From Candidatus Saccharimonadota bacterium (GTDB lineage: Bacteria > Patescibacteriota > Saccharimonadia > Saccharimonadales > UBA4665): a stretch of DNA of 7,170 nt. The DNA lies in assembly GCA_027314795.1 (NCBI GenBank), contig DAHVAE010000038.1, positions 1 through 7,170 on the forward strand, read 5' to 3'. Below, one piece after another: positions 1-5,518 of the stretch. The notes beneath the pieces are model-generated. The model was given only the letters and a program-made list of their open reading frames with translations, was not told the DNA's origin and did not search any database. The position numbers and the translations under genes are program-made. Each line of letters opens with the position of its first letter. The first letter of the stretch is position 1.

Positions 1-678
1 GTAGCGTTTTACGAAGGATCAAATGAAGACAATCAATCTTCCAAATCAGCCCCTTCTTCAAAACTTGAAGTTGTAAATGCCGATGGATCTAAACAGCAGA
101 TAATAAATAATGGAGATGTATCAGCTCTTTCATGGTCCCCAAACGGTAAATACCTTGCGGCCTCTATAAACGGGCAAGTTGTCATTTGGAATAACACACT
201 AAAGCAGCAGGCTTCCATCCCAAATAACGGTGCAACTTCATTAGTTTGGTTGAATAATGAGGATTTAATATACAATCAAAATGGAGATGTATTGGTCTTT
301 AATACTCCAGCACAAAAGACTACGTTGCTTGGTAGGCCAACAAATGGAGATAGTATAATTGGCTTAAGTGTTAGTGCTGATGATTCCTACGTGTATGTTT
401 CGTTAGAAAATCAACAGAGCGTATTTGAGCTGGCTAGAATAGGTCTCCATGATCAACGAATTCAAAATCCAGATTTGCTTACCTCCTTAGCATTACTAAT
501 GCCTAATACTATTAGTGGTTGTTCGTTCAATTTCTTGAACTTTACGGGTACTAATCCCTCAATCATTATTCAAGCTTCTTCAAGTCTACAACAATCTTGC
601 TCCCAGCAGTCACAAACCTATTTAAGCGGATATAATATCGATAGTTCCAGCTTAAGTACTCAGTTTATTCCAAATTAA
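1..678 (+). CDS. Beta-propeller (WD40/TolB-like) protein, 5'-truncated by window edge
   Basis: The reading frame is open from the first base, so this is the C-terminal 225 residues of a longer protein. The ATG at 250 lies inside the propeller and is not the real start. Visible residues 40-66 carry a propeller-blade signature: SWSPNGKYLAA, then a strand ending VVIW. Weaker blade-like units follow at about residues 80-100 (LVWLNNEDLIY, GDVLVF) and 115-135 (SVSADDSYVYVSL). Residues 10-22 are rich in Ser, Asn and Pro and could be an interblade loop or a linker from an N-terminal part outside the window. The C-terminal third is Ser/Gln/Asn-rich with two Cys (residues 177 and 197). Such proteins in small bacteria are often secreted or membrane-anchored, but no anchor is visible here. 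The specific role is unknown. It ends in TAA, 67 nt before the next gene, which has its own promoter. Confidence 0.8.
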   Translation, partial: VAFYEGSNEDNQSSKSAPSSKLEVVNADGSKQQIINNGDVSALSWSPNGKYLAASINGQVVIWNNTLKQQASIPNNGATSLVWLNNEDLIYNQNGDVLVFNTPAQKTTLLGRPTNGDSIIGLSVSADDSYVYVSLENQQSVFELARIGLHDQRIQNPDLLTSLALLMPNTISGCSFNFLNFTGTNPSIIIQASSSLQQSCSQQSQTYLSGYNIDSSSLSTQFIPN

Positions 679-729
679 CATCAATAATGAGTCTTTTCGT
701 ACATTTTAAGCTAATACCAAGCTTCATCT

Positions 730-738
730 TGATATACT
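730..738 (+). promoter_or_regulatory. Extended -10 promoter of the flavin operon, leaderless start
   Basis: TGA followed by TATACT forms an extended -10 element (TGnTATAAT type, 5 of 6 in the hexamer). Seven bases separate it from the ATG at 746, so transcription should begin at or next to the start codon. No good -35 is seen and there is no Shine-Dalgarno sequence before 746. A short inverted repeat (AAGCT at 708-712, AGCTT at 720-724) lies just upstream. Confidence 0.6.
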
Positions 739-745
739 TAAACTC

Positions 746-1240
746 ATGCGAAAATATGTCATAGGGTTAGCCGTTGCTTTGGTTTTTCTAGCCTATACTT
801 TTGTAATTCGTAATCACCATAGTAGACCAATTGTGCCACCTACAAACCTAAGTAAGAGTACTTCAACTTCAAGTGGTAGCTCTACTAGTAACTCTAATGG
901 ATCTTCAACTAGTAACAACACAACTTCTAATACCAGCACCACATCTTCATCAGTTACATATAAGAACGGTACGTATAAAAGCAATGTTGCTAATGCATAC
1001 TATGGGCCTATTCAGGTATCCGTAGATATAGCCGGCGGTAAGATAGCTAATGTCACTTTTTTACAGCATCCTAATGATAACCCAACATCTTCATATATCA
1101 ACCAACAAGCTGATCCATATCTAAAACAAGAAGCTATACAAGCTCAAAGTCCAAACGTAAGTATAATTTCCGGAGCAACGTTTTCTAGTGAAGCTTTTGT
1201 TCAAGCACTATCTAATGCCTTAAATCAAGCTAAGAGTTAA
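746..1240 (+). CDS. Membrane-anchored FMN-binding domain protein (covalent flavoprotein)
   Basis: This 164-residue protein has an N-terminal signal anchor (residues 4-20), a Ser/Thr/Asn-rich low-complexity linker (about 36-70), and an FMN_bind-type domain (about 71-162, the family of NqrC/RnfG). The domain shows GTY near residue 75, a VDIAGGKIANVTF strand, and SGAT at 142-145. In this family ApbE attaches FMN through a phosphoester to the Thr of such a motif, so Thr145 is the predicted flavinylation site. The architecture suggests a tethered flavin electron carrier on the outer face of the membrane, with the linker acting as a flexible arm. It is the first gene of the operon, and its TAA overlaps the ATG of apbE (TAATG), implying translational coupling. 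The ATG fits the promoter spacing. Redox function is inferred from family and neighbours; no heme or iron-sulfur motif is present. Confidence 0.85.
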   Translation: MRKYVIGLAVALVFLAYTFVIRNHHSRPIVPPTNLSKSTSTSSGSSTSNSNGSSTSNNTTSNTSTTSSSVTYKNGTYKSNVANAYYGPIQVSVDIAGGKIANVTFLQHPNDNPTSSYINQQADPYLKQEAIQAQSPNVSIISGATFSSEAFVQALSNALNQAKS

Positions 1241-1983
1241 TGAAAGAAACAAAACTAATTATGGGCATGCCCATAACAATTAAAGTTAATGATCCTAAAG
1301 TAAAAGTAAAAGATATTGCTGATCTATTTAGTTACTTTAGGAAGGTAGATAATCGATTTAGCACCTACAAAAAGAAAAGTGAGATATCTCAGATAAACCA
1401 AGGACTTCCAAAAACTAAGTGGAGTAGGGAAATGAAAGATATATTTGCTCTAGCTGATGAAACCAAACAACTAACAAATGGATATTTTAATATCAATCAT
1501 GGGGGTAAAATCGACCCATCAGGCATTGTCAAAGGCTGGGCTATATATAATGCCGTTAGATTGCTTAAAGGCAAGGGGTTTAAAGACTTTTATGTTGATG
1601 CTGGTGGCGACATACAAGTTAGCGGTTCCGACGAAGGTAATAAACCATGGACTGTAGGCATCAGAAACCCTTTTAATATTGAAAAGATAATAAAATCGTT
1701 AATAATTAGCGATCGAGGTATTGCAACTTCAGGAGCATATATAAGGGGAGACCATATATACAATCCTAAAGACCCTAGTGATAAATTAGCTCAAGTAAAA
1801 AGCCTGACAGTTATTGGTCCTAATGTGTATGAAGCAGATAGGTTTGCAACTGCTGCTTATGCCATGGGCACAGAAGGGATTAATTTTATTGAGTCTATGC
1901 CTGACTTTGAAGCTTATATGGTTACTGCTGACCATATGGCAACCTATACTTCTGGATTTAAAGGGTATGTAAAAAATGCTTAG
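1240..1983 (+). CDS. apbE: FAD:protein FMN transferase (ApbE), short form without signal peptide
   Basis: ApbE moves FMN from FAD to Thr/Ser of target flavoproteins using a divalent metal. Family motifs appear in order: GMPITI (residues 9-14), VDNRFSTYKKKSEISQIN (36-53), DPSGIVKGWA (92-101), DAGGDIQVSG (120-129), VGIRNP (139-144), IATSGAY (161-167), HIYNP (172-176) and EADRFATAAYAMG (198-210), the last carrying the Asp/Thr metal-site pair (D200, T204). At 247 residues it is about 100 shorter than E. coli ApbE. It lacks the N-terminal signal or lipoprotein segment and the usual spacer before the DPSG region. The start cannot move upstream because TAA stands in frame at 1231. Its substrate is most likely the upstream FMN-binding protein. 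The gene overlaps its neighbours by 1 nt and 8 nt. Confidence 0.93.
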   Translation: MKETKLIMGMPITIKVNDPKVKVKDIADLFSYFRKVDNRFSTYKKKSEISQINQGLPKTKWSREMKDIFALADETKQLTNGYFNINHGGKIDPSGIVKGWAIYNAVRLLKGKGFKDFYVDAGGDIQVSGSDEGNKPWTVGIRNPFNIEKIIKSLIISDRGIATSGAYIRGDHIYNPKDPSDKLAQVKSLTVIGPNVYEADRFATAAYAMGTEGINFIESMPDFEAYMVTADHMATYTSGFKGYVKNA

Positions 1984-3499
1984 TTATCTAGACAATCTAC
2001 TTGATCACATCACTATGTATAGACTTGTTCTATATTATTTGATTGCCCTAGTTCTAGCGGCAATTGGGCTAAGCTATGCTGGCGATCTGCACTTTAGTGT
2101 CTCATCAATTATTATATCGACTATCATTTTGTTGATAGCTTGTTATGTTTTAAATAAGGTTTTTGGATATATTTTTGATGCTCCGACTAATATTGAATCA
2201 TCACTAATCACCGCTTTAATACTAGCTTTAATAATTACACCCGCTAATAACTCGACACCAGAGAACTATACCTTTTTGTTGGCAGCAGCTGGTCTAGCTA
2301 TAGCATCAAAATACGTCTTAACTTATAAAAACAACCATATATTCAATCCCGCAGCTATTGCCCTAGTACTAATGGATTTTGGCCCTAAACAAGGTGCTAG
2401 TTGGTGGGTGGGTACAGCCGTTATGCTACCAATAGTCATAATTGGTGGATTAATCTTAATTCGTAAACTGAATAGATTCCGTATGGTCATTACTTTCTTT
2501 ATTACCGCATTGGCTGCAACAGCGCTTTATACACTTATTGGACATGGTGATGTATTTTCTAATCTAAGCGGCACCATAACTACGTCATCAATGTTTTTCT
2601 TAGGCTTTGTGATGCTAACGGAACCTCTGACTACGCCACCGACAGCACGGCTCCAGACCTTTTACGCGGTGTTTATGGGCCTAATCTTCCCCACTGAGTT
2701 TCATATCTTTTCACTTCACTCTCTGCCAGAGCTAGCCTTAATAACTGCTAACTTTATATTCTTTATTATTCGTCCTAGTGTTAAGTTATTCCCTACACTT
2801 ATTAAAAAGATCCGGATTACTCCGGATTCTGTTGACTTTATATTTAATCCCCAAAGAAGATTGGCCTACCAACCAGGTCAATACATGGAGTGGACCTTAC
2901 CCCATACAAAAACCGACAAACGTGGTAACAGGCGATTCTTTACTTTAGCTTCATCACCAACAGAAGAAGACTTAAGACTAGGCGTTAAATTCTATGACAG
3001 CGGTAGTAGCTTTAAAGAAGCTATGTTAAGTATTAATAGGCATTCTGCTATTGTGGCCGATCAAGTAGCAGGTGACTTTACGCTACCTAAAAATAAAAAA
3101 CAAAGTTTAGTCTTTATTGCCGGCGGCATAGGTATTACACCGTATAGAAGCATGGTCAAGTACTTAATAGACAAGAATGAACATCGAGACATAACCTTGC
3201 TATATTCTGCCAAATCAAAAGATGACTTTGCGTATACAAATATATTCGAAAAGGCTCGTCCTCTAGGCATAAAAACTGTCTATATAATGAGTGATAAATC
3301 GGCTGAGGTGTCTCATCCTTATACTAGAGTCGGTAGACTCAATGTTGGCTTGATCAAATCTGAGGTTCCAGACTATATGGATAGGCTATATTACGTTTCA
3401 GGGCCACAGTCTTTAATTAGTGAAACAGTATCCATATTGCAAGGTTTAGGTTTGCCAAAGAAACAAATCAAGACTGACGACTTTTCTGGGTACAACTAA
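1976..3499 (+). CDS. NqrB/RnfD-like membrane domain fused to ferredoxin-NADP reductase domain
   Basis: This 507-residue fusion protein has two parts. Residues 1-268 form roughly nine to ten membrane segments with NqrB/RnfD-family signatures: HIFNPAAIALVLM (121-133) and MLTEPLTTPPT (213-223), which matches the conserved TDP-x-TxP loop with Glu replacing Asp. Residues 275-507 are an FNR-type flavin/nicotinamide domain: GQYMEW (301-306), RRFFTLASSP for FAD (319-328), GGIGITPYRSM for the nucleotide (383-393), SGPQSLI (475-481) and a C-terminal DDFSGY. No 2Fe-2S cysteine cluster (present in NqrF) and no SGAT flavinylation motif were found in the membrane part. The likely role is to oxidise NAD(P)H in the cytosol and send electrons through the membrane to the FMN protein encoded first in the operon. 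It overlaps apbE by 8 nt. NADH versus NADPH preference cannot be read from the sequence. Confidence 0.88.
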   Translation: MLSYLDNLLDHITMYRLVLYYLIALVLAAIGLSYAGDLHFSVSSIIISTIILLIACYVLNKVFGYIFDAPTNIESSLITALILALIITPANNSTPENYTFLLAAAGLAIASKYVLTYKNNHIFNPAAIALVLMDFGPKQGASWWVGTAVMLPIVIIGGLILIRKLNRFRMVITFFITALAATALYTLIGHGDVFSNLSGTITTSSMFFLGFVMLTEPLTTPPTARLQTFYAVFMGLIFPTEFHIFSLHSLPELALITANFIFFIIRPSVKLFPTLIKKIRITPDSVDFIFNPQRRLAYQPGQYMEWTLPHTKTDKRGNRRFFTLASSPTEEDLRLGVKFYDSGSSFKEAMLSINRHSAIVADQVAGDFTLPKNKKQSLVFIAGGIGITPYRSMVKYLIDKNEHRDITLLYSAKSKDDFAYTNIFEKARPLGIKTVYIMSDKSAEVSHPYTRVGRLNVGLIKSEVPDYMDRLYYVSGPQSLISETVSILQGLGLPKKQIKTDDFSGYN

Positions 3500-3652
3500 C
3501 CTCATTTTAGAATTTGTTATTTTTGGAGAGAATCTGCTGAATTAAATAGCTGAATGAACAAGGACTAAATGACCCAGATTAAATAAAAAGGACCCTGGGT
3601 AAGGTTTCCCTCAAACGCCTTGTAGCTTGGCTTGATCAGGTGAGATTTGTTT

Positions 3653-3940
3653 TTAGTGATGAGGACTAGCAATTCTAAGCTCTTCATCAACTTTATCACT
3701 CAAATAAACTTTCATTAGTGATTGGTAGGGGACACCCTTTTCGTTGGCCAGAGCTTTAATGTGCGCAAGAAGTGGTGCTGGCAGTCGCATGGAGATAGCC
3801 TCAGAGGATAGTTTTAAATTAGGGAAAACCGTTTCCTCGGCTTTTGACCAATCTACATACTCACCTGAATCATGAGTGCTCCAAAACTCAAATTCTTCAG
3901 CTTCATTTTTGAAGTCTGGTATTTGCTTGAGCTTCTTCAT
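3653..3940 (-). CDS. CopG/ribbon-helix-helix antitoxin of a BrnT-type toxin-antitoxin pair
   Basis: The 95-residue protein matches the CopG_antitoxin pattern. The N-terminal part (residues 7-40) holds IPDFKNEAEEFEFWSTHDS and the YVDW segment, which in this family wraps the toxin. The C-terminal part (about 49-88) is a ribbon-helix-helix DNA-binding unit: SMRLPAPLLAHIKALA, then GVPYQSLMKVYL. It should neutralise the BrnT protein encoded just upstream and, as a dimer, repress the operon promoter. Its start lies 38 nt inside the toxin gene, so the two are translationally linked. Unlike the first genes of transcripts in this window, it has a Shine-Dalgarno site. The stop is TAA. The gene converges with the flavin operon, leaving 153 bp between them in which no clear terminator is seen. 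Confidence 0.88.
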   Translation of the reverse strand: MKKLKQIPDFKNEAEEFEFWSTHDSGEYVDWSKAEETVFPNLKLSSEAISMRLPAPLLAHIKALANEKGVPYQSLMKVYLSDKVDEELRIASPHH

Positions 3941-4223
3941 AACCCTTCCTTTCTATCCTTTTCATATCTCTTACGGATATGATTCTTGCCTGATCATTTC
4001 TAACAGTGGACGCCACCGACAGTAGTCTACCATTCTTTGTTTTGCCCAGTCCAAGGTATCTCTGCTCGATTGTCGTGGAGTGCTTAAGGTCTTTGATGAC
4101 AAGGAATGGCTTAAGAACAAAAATCTCTTCAGCTTCCTGTGTTGTAACACTGTGCTTAATAATGTTCTTATGGATATTATCTTGATCCCATTGAAATACT
4201 ATAGGCTTAGGTAGTATCCTCAT
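3903..4223 (-). CDS. brnT: BrnT family ribonuclease toxin
   Basis: This 106-residue protein follows the BrnT pattern: FQWDQDN (residues 10-16), the N-x-x-KHSV block (20-26), EAEEIF (30-35), EQRYLGLG (53-60), RLLSVAST (66-73), ARIISVRDMKRIERKGY (79-95). BrnT is a RelE-like toxin that cleaves RNA and halts translation; the conserved KH, Arg and Ser-x-Arg positions are present, so the protein looks intact. The toxin gene comes first and the antitoxin gene overlaps its 3' end, the usual brnTA order. A near-consensus promoter sits directly before the ATG with an embedded inverted repeat, consistent with self-repression. The stop is TGA. The partner is a CopG_antitoxin-type protein; classical BrnA is also a ribbon-helix-helix protein, so the naming of the pair is a matter of family boundaries. 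Confidence 0.9.
   Translation of the reverse strand: MRILPKPIVFQWDQDNIHKNIIKHSVTTQEAEEIFVLKPFLVIKDLKHSTTIEQRYLGLGKTKNGRLLSVASTVRNDQARIISVRDMKRIERKGYEEAQANTRLQK
3944..3952 (-). promoter_or_regulatory. Shine-Dalgarno site of the antitoxin gene
   Basis: Read on the minus strand, AAAGGAAGG precedes the ATG at 3940-3938. It supports that start, and it contrasts with the transcript-first genes here that lack any ribosome binding site. Placing the site inside the toxin gene would allow extra antitoxin to be made from the shared mRNA. Confidence 0.6.
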
Positions 4224-4229
4224 CTTTAA

Positions 4230-4258
4230 AGTATATTCTCAGTATATACATTTGTCAA
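4230..4258 (-). promoter_or_regulatory. brnT promoter with overlapping operator palindrome, leaderless start
   Basis: On the minus strand a perfect -35 TTGACA (4258-4253) is followed by a 17-bp spacer and a -10 TATACT (4235-4230). Only 6 nt then separate the -10 from the ATG at 4223, so the mRNA should start at or beside the start codon. The inverted repeat GTATAT-N7-ATATAC (4249-4231) covers the spacer and most of the -10, an ideal position for repression by the ribbon-helix-helix antitoxin. Confidence 0.85.
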
Positions 4259-4283
4259 GCGATTTTTCAATAAGACTTCTACG

Positions 4284-4443
4284 TGCTGGTAGGATTCGAA
4301 CACAAAATAACGGATAGAACCCCTTGTATTATTCGTATTAAATGCTTAAAGATGAGTGAAATGTATCTGTAAGTTTGACCTGGTACTCCGTTATCGAACA
4401 GGTCAGAACTATTTTACTCCTTAGGAAGCCTGAAGCTAATTAG
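4284..4443 (-). repeat. tRNA-like repeat block 1 (diverged tRNA-Arg-like and T-arm-like pieces)
   Basis: This block fills most of the gap between the divergent brnT and NYN genes. Read on the minus strand it has a tRNA-like piece (4443-4376) with CTTCCTAAGG, a TTCGATA T-loop and a GTACCAG end. About 75 nt further on is a second T-arm-like piece (4303-4284) with GTTCGAATCC followed by TACCAGC. The first piece matches the piece at 5340-5403 at roughly 84% over 64 nt by hand alignment. It also contains the inverted repeat TGACCTG/CAGGTCA (4376-4382, 4399-4405). It does not fold into a proper cloverleaf. It may be a pseudo-tRNA, an attachment-site remnant or a structured RNA. The second piece lies just upstream of the brnT promoter. 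Confidence 0.55.
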
Positions 4444-4501
4444 ATTTAATGGATGTCGTAACCGGCATTTATACTGACGCCTTTTATGCAGTTGAGGTTA
4501 A

Positions 4502-4510
4502 TGAGATAAT
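4502..4510 (+). promoter_or_regulatory. Extended -10 promoter of the NYN gene, decides the start at 4518
   Basis: TGA plus GATAAT (5 of 6) forms an extended -10. Exactly 7 nt separate it from the ATG at 4518, the same spacing as at the flavin operon. No convincing -35 is present. Its position inside the longer frame from 4449 argues that the real protein begins at 4518. Confidence 0.5.
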
Positions 4511-4517
4511 AACGAGC

Positions 4518-5024
4518 ATGTCTAACCAGCAACATAAAAAAGTTTATGCCTTTATTGATAGTCAGAATCTTAACCTTGGAGTTAGAGACGCTGGTTGGAA
4601 GCTAGATTTTGCCAAGTTTAGAAAATTCCTTAGTGATACCTATAGAGTTGAACAAGCCTATCTGTTTATAGGACAGATGCCAGAAAACCAAACACTCTAT
4701 CATTATTTGCAGCGATCTGGTTACACGCTAATCTTTAAACCTACCCAAGCCTACTATAAAGACGGCAAAAAGACCACTAAGGGTAATGTTGATGCTGAAC
4801 TGGTTCTTTATAGTGCTGCCCGTCTAGTCAATGAATATGATAAAGCTGTTATTGTTAGTGGGGATGGTGATTTCTTATGCCTATATGAATACTTAGAAGA
4901 ACTAGGCAAATTAGAGAAGATTCTAGTACCTAATAAACGTAAATACTCTAAGTTGATCAAGCCACTTATATCAAGAATTGATTACGTTAGCACTAAACGA
5001 ACCAAGCTTGAAAATAAAAAGTGA
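4518..5024 (+). CDS. NYN domain protein (LabA/DUF88-like, PIN-fold ribonuclease family)
   Basis: With this start the protein has 168 residues. The NYN domain begins at once: KVYAFIDSQNL (residues 8-18, acidic D14 and N17), then KGNVDAELVLYSAARL (88-103, D92) and VIVSGDGDFLCLYEYL (112-127, acidic D116 and D118), followed by a VPNKRKYSKLI segment. These spaced acidic residues form the metal site of PIN-like nucleases, so RNA cleavage is likely though no substrate can be named. The frame opens further upstream, at 4449, but the extra 23 residues show no domain similarity. The 4518 ATG has a promoter 7 nt before it, so I prefer 4518. The C-terminus is Lys-rich. The gene is flanked by two tRNA-like repeat blocks, and its 3' end overlaps a candidate antisense RNA. 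The stop is TGA. Confidence 0.85.
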   Translation: MSNQQHKKVYAFIDSQNLNLGVRDAGWKLDFAKFRKFLSDTYRVEQAYLFIGQMPENQTLYHYLQRSGYTLIFKPTQAYYKDGKKTTKGNVDAELVLYSAARLVNEYDKAVIVSGDGDFLCLYEYLEELGKLEKILVPNKRKYSKLIKPLISRIDYVSTKRTKLENKK

Positions 5025-5066
5025 CAGGCATGTTCTTGTGAGACGCACTCAGCAAGGTAGCCTGTC
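5011..5066 (-). terminator. Rho-independent terminator on the minus strand
   Basis: Outer stem GACAGGC (5066-5060) pairs with GCCTGTC (5029-5023). The inner stem CTTG-TGAG (5056-5048, one bulged C at 5052) pairs with CTCA-CAAG (5042-5035) around the loop TGCGT. It is followed at once by ACTTTTTATTTT (5022-5011). The 15 paired positions and the T-rich tail make this the clearest intrinsic terminator in the window. On the plus strand the same hairpin lacks an adjacent T-run but may still protect the NYN mRNA end. Confidence 0.75.
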
Positions 5067-5074
5067 TTGGTGAT
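5011..5074 (-). ncRNA. Candidate small RNA antisense to the 3' end of the NYN gene
   Basis: A minus-strand promoter predicts a start near 5074. The transcript then runs for about 60 nt into a strong hairpin and U-rich tail at 5066-5011. The hairpin's left part lies between genes, and its 3' arm and tail overlap the stop codon and last four codons of the NYN gene on the other strand. No open reading frame of note fits inside. It could base-pair with the NYN mRNA 3' end, or it could simply be a short terminated transcript. I do not recognise a known RNA family. Confidence 0.5.
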
Positions 5075-5080
5075 ATTTTT

Positions 5081-5109
5081 AGTATAGCAAAATTGACAAT
5101 TTAGTCAAT
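5081..5109 (-). promoter_or_regulatory. Minus-strand promoter with palindrome, driving the candidate small RNA
   Basis: TTGACT (5108-5103), a 16-bp spacer and TATACT (5086-5081) read leftward, and TGC directly before the -10 makes it an extended -10. An inverted repeat ATTGAC-N6-GTCAAT (5092-5109) overlaps the -35 and part of the spacer, a plausible operator. No protein gene follows on this strand before the terminator. Confidence 0.6.
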
Positions 5110-5183
5110 ATGTTTTTAGGCTAAGCTGCTTGGGCGTTCCCCCTAGATTACTTCTAACAATTTAACCAATACAGAGATGAAAC

Positions 5184-5209
5184 AAAAAAATAAAGCTGTG
5201 CCAGGCCTT
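5184..5209 (-). terminator. Possible intrinsic terminator downstream of tRNA-like block 2
   Basis: On the minus strand AAGGC (5209-5205) pairs with GCTTT (5196-5192), with one G-T pair, across an 8-nt loop. A run of seven T (5190-5184) follows. The stem is short, so strength is uncertain. It would end leftward transcripts that cross the tRNA-like block at 5243-5421. Confidence 0.4.
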
Positions 5210-5242
5210 AACTTATTGTCTCTTGAACAAGGTAATTTCAGG

Positions 5243-5421
5243 GAGACCGAGAAGGATTAGAACCAAGCCATAAGGTGTTAAGTGACCGGTAAAAATAACG
5301 AGGGATAACTACGACCCCTGTCTTATATACTCATTTCCAAGCTGGTACACCGTTATCGAACAGGTCAGAACCATTTTATTGCTTAGAAGACCTGAAACCA
5401 ATTATCTGTCCTAGCCAGCTT
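5243..5421 (-). repeat. tRNA-like repeat block 2, possible structured RNA
   Basis: This is the main content of the 494-bp space between the NYN gene and the PD-(D/E)XK gene. On the minus strand it shows GGTCTTCTAAGC (an Arg-UCU-like anticodon loop), a TTCGATA T-loop, a GTACCAGC end, about 75 nt of spacer, then a second T-arm-like piece GGTTCTAATCC (5270-5255). AAGCTGG (5421-5415) can pair perfectly with CCAGCTT (5345-5339) and, inside that, CAGGTC (5394-5389) with GACCTG (5366-5361), so an RNA of about 83 nt could fold. It resembles block 1 over its first piece and block 3 from the CCA-like end onward. The cloverleaf is not intact. A weak promoter-like pair (TTGTTA, 16 bp, TAAAAC) lies just upstream at about 5430-5457. 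Confidence 0.55.
5322..5348. repeat. 27-bp exact direct repeat, copy 1 (candidate attachment site)
   Basis: These 27 bases recur exactly at 6051-6077. In the second copy they cover the encoded CCA end of the tRNA-Arg gene plus the 21 bases beyond it. The two copies bracket the PD-(D/E)XK gene and lie 729 bp apart, as if one small insertion at the tRNA 3' end had duplicated the site. Confidence 0.7.
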
Positions 5422-5456
5422 TCCTACTTTGTTTTAGGTAAGATTATCGAACTAAC

Positions 5457-5503
5457 AAAAAAGAAGCCTTGCGGTAGGAACATACTGCTCCGTGCATGAC
5501 TTC
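5457..5503 (-). terminator. Probable intrinsic terminator of the PD-(D/E)XK gene
   Basis: Starting 16 nt past the minus-strand stop codon, GAAGTC (5503-5498) can pair with GGCTTC (5468-5463; one T-G pair), with an inner CGG/CCG pairing. Six T (5462-5457) follow directly. The long, partly structured loop lowers certainty, but the position and T-run fit. Confidence 0.45.
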
Positions 5504-5518
5504 AGTACTTAAATCCTA

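Noticed and set aside
33..275. Open frame on the minus strand opposite the beta-propeller gene
   Set aside because: It lies wholly inside a well-supported plus-strand coding region and its translation shows no recognisable domain or start signal.
3061..3270. Open frame on the minus strand opposite the FNR domain
   Set aside because: Shadow of the FNR-coding frame; the plus-strand motifs there are unambiguous.
3572..3600. Inverted repeat ACCCAG/CTGGGT in the gap between the flavin operon and the antitoxin gene
   Set aside because: The stem is only 6 bp with a 17-nt loop and no T-run on the proper side; neither operon gets a convincing terminator from it.
3590..3640. Possible fourth tRNA-like piece left of the toxin-antitoxin pair (ACGCCTTGTAGCTTGG resembles part of the tRNA-Arg complement)
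   Set aside because: The match is short and lacks a T-loop motif and CCA-like end, so it could be chance.
4284..5421. Integron-type cassette array with attC sites
   Set aside because: Single-gene units between repeats suggested it, but no GTTRRRY/RYYYAAC core pairs at the right places and no integron integrase were found.
5243..5421. Functional second tRNA-Arg gene
   Set aside because: An anticodon-like loop and CCA-like end are present, but the D-arm, T-stem and acceptor cannot all be paired in a standard cloverleaf.
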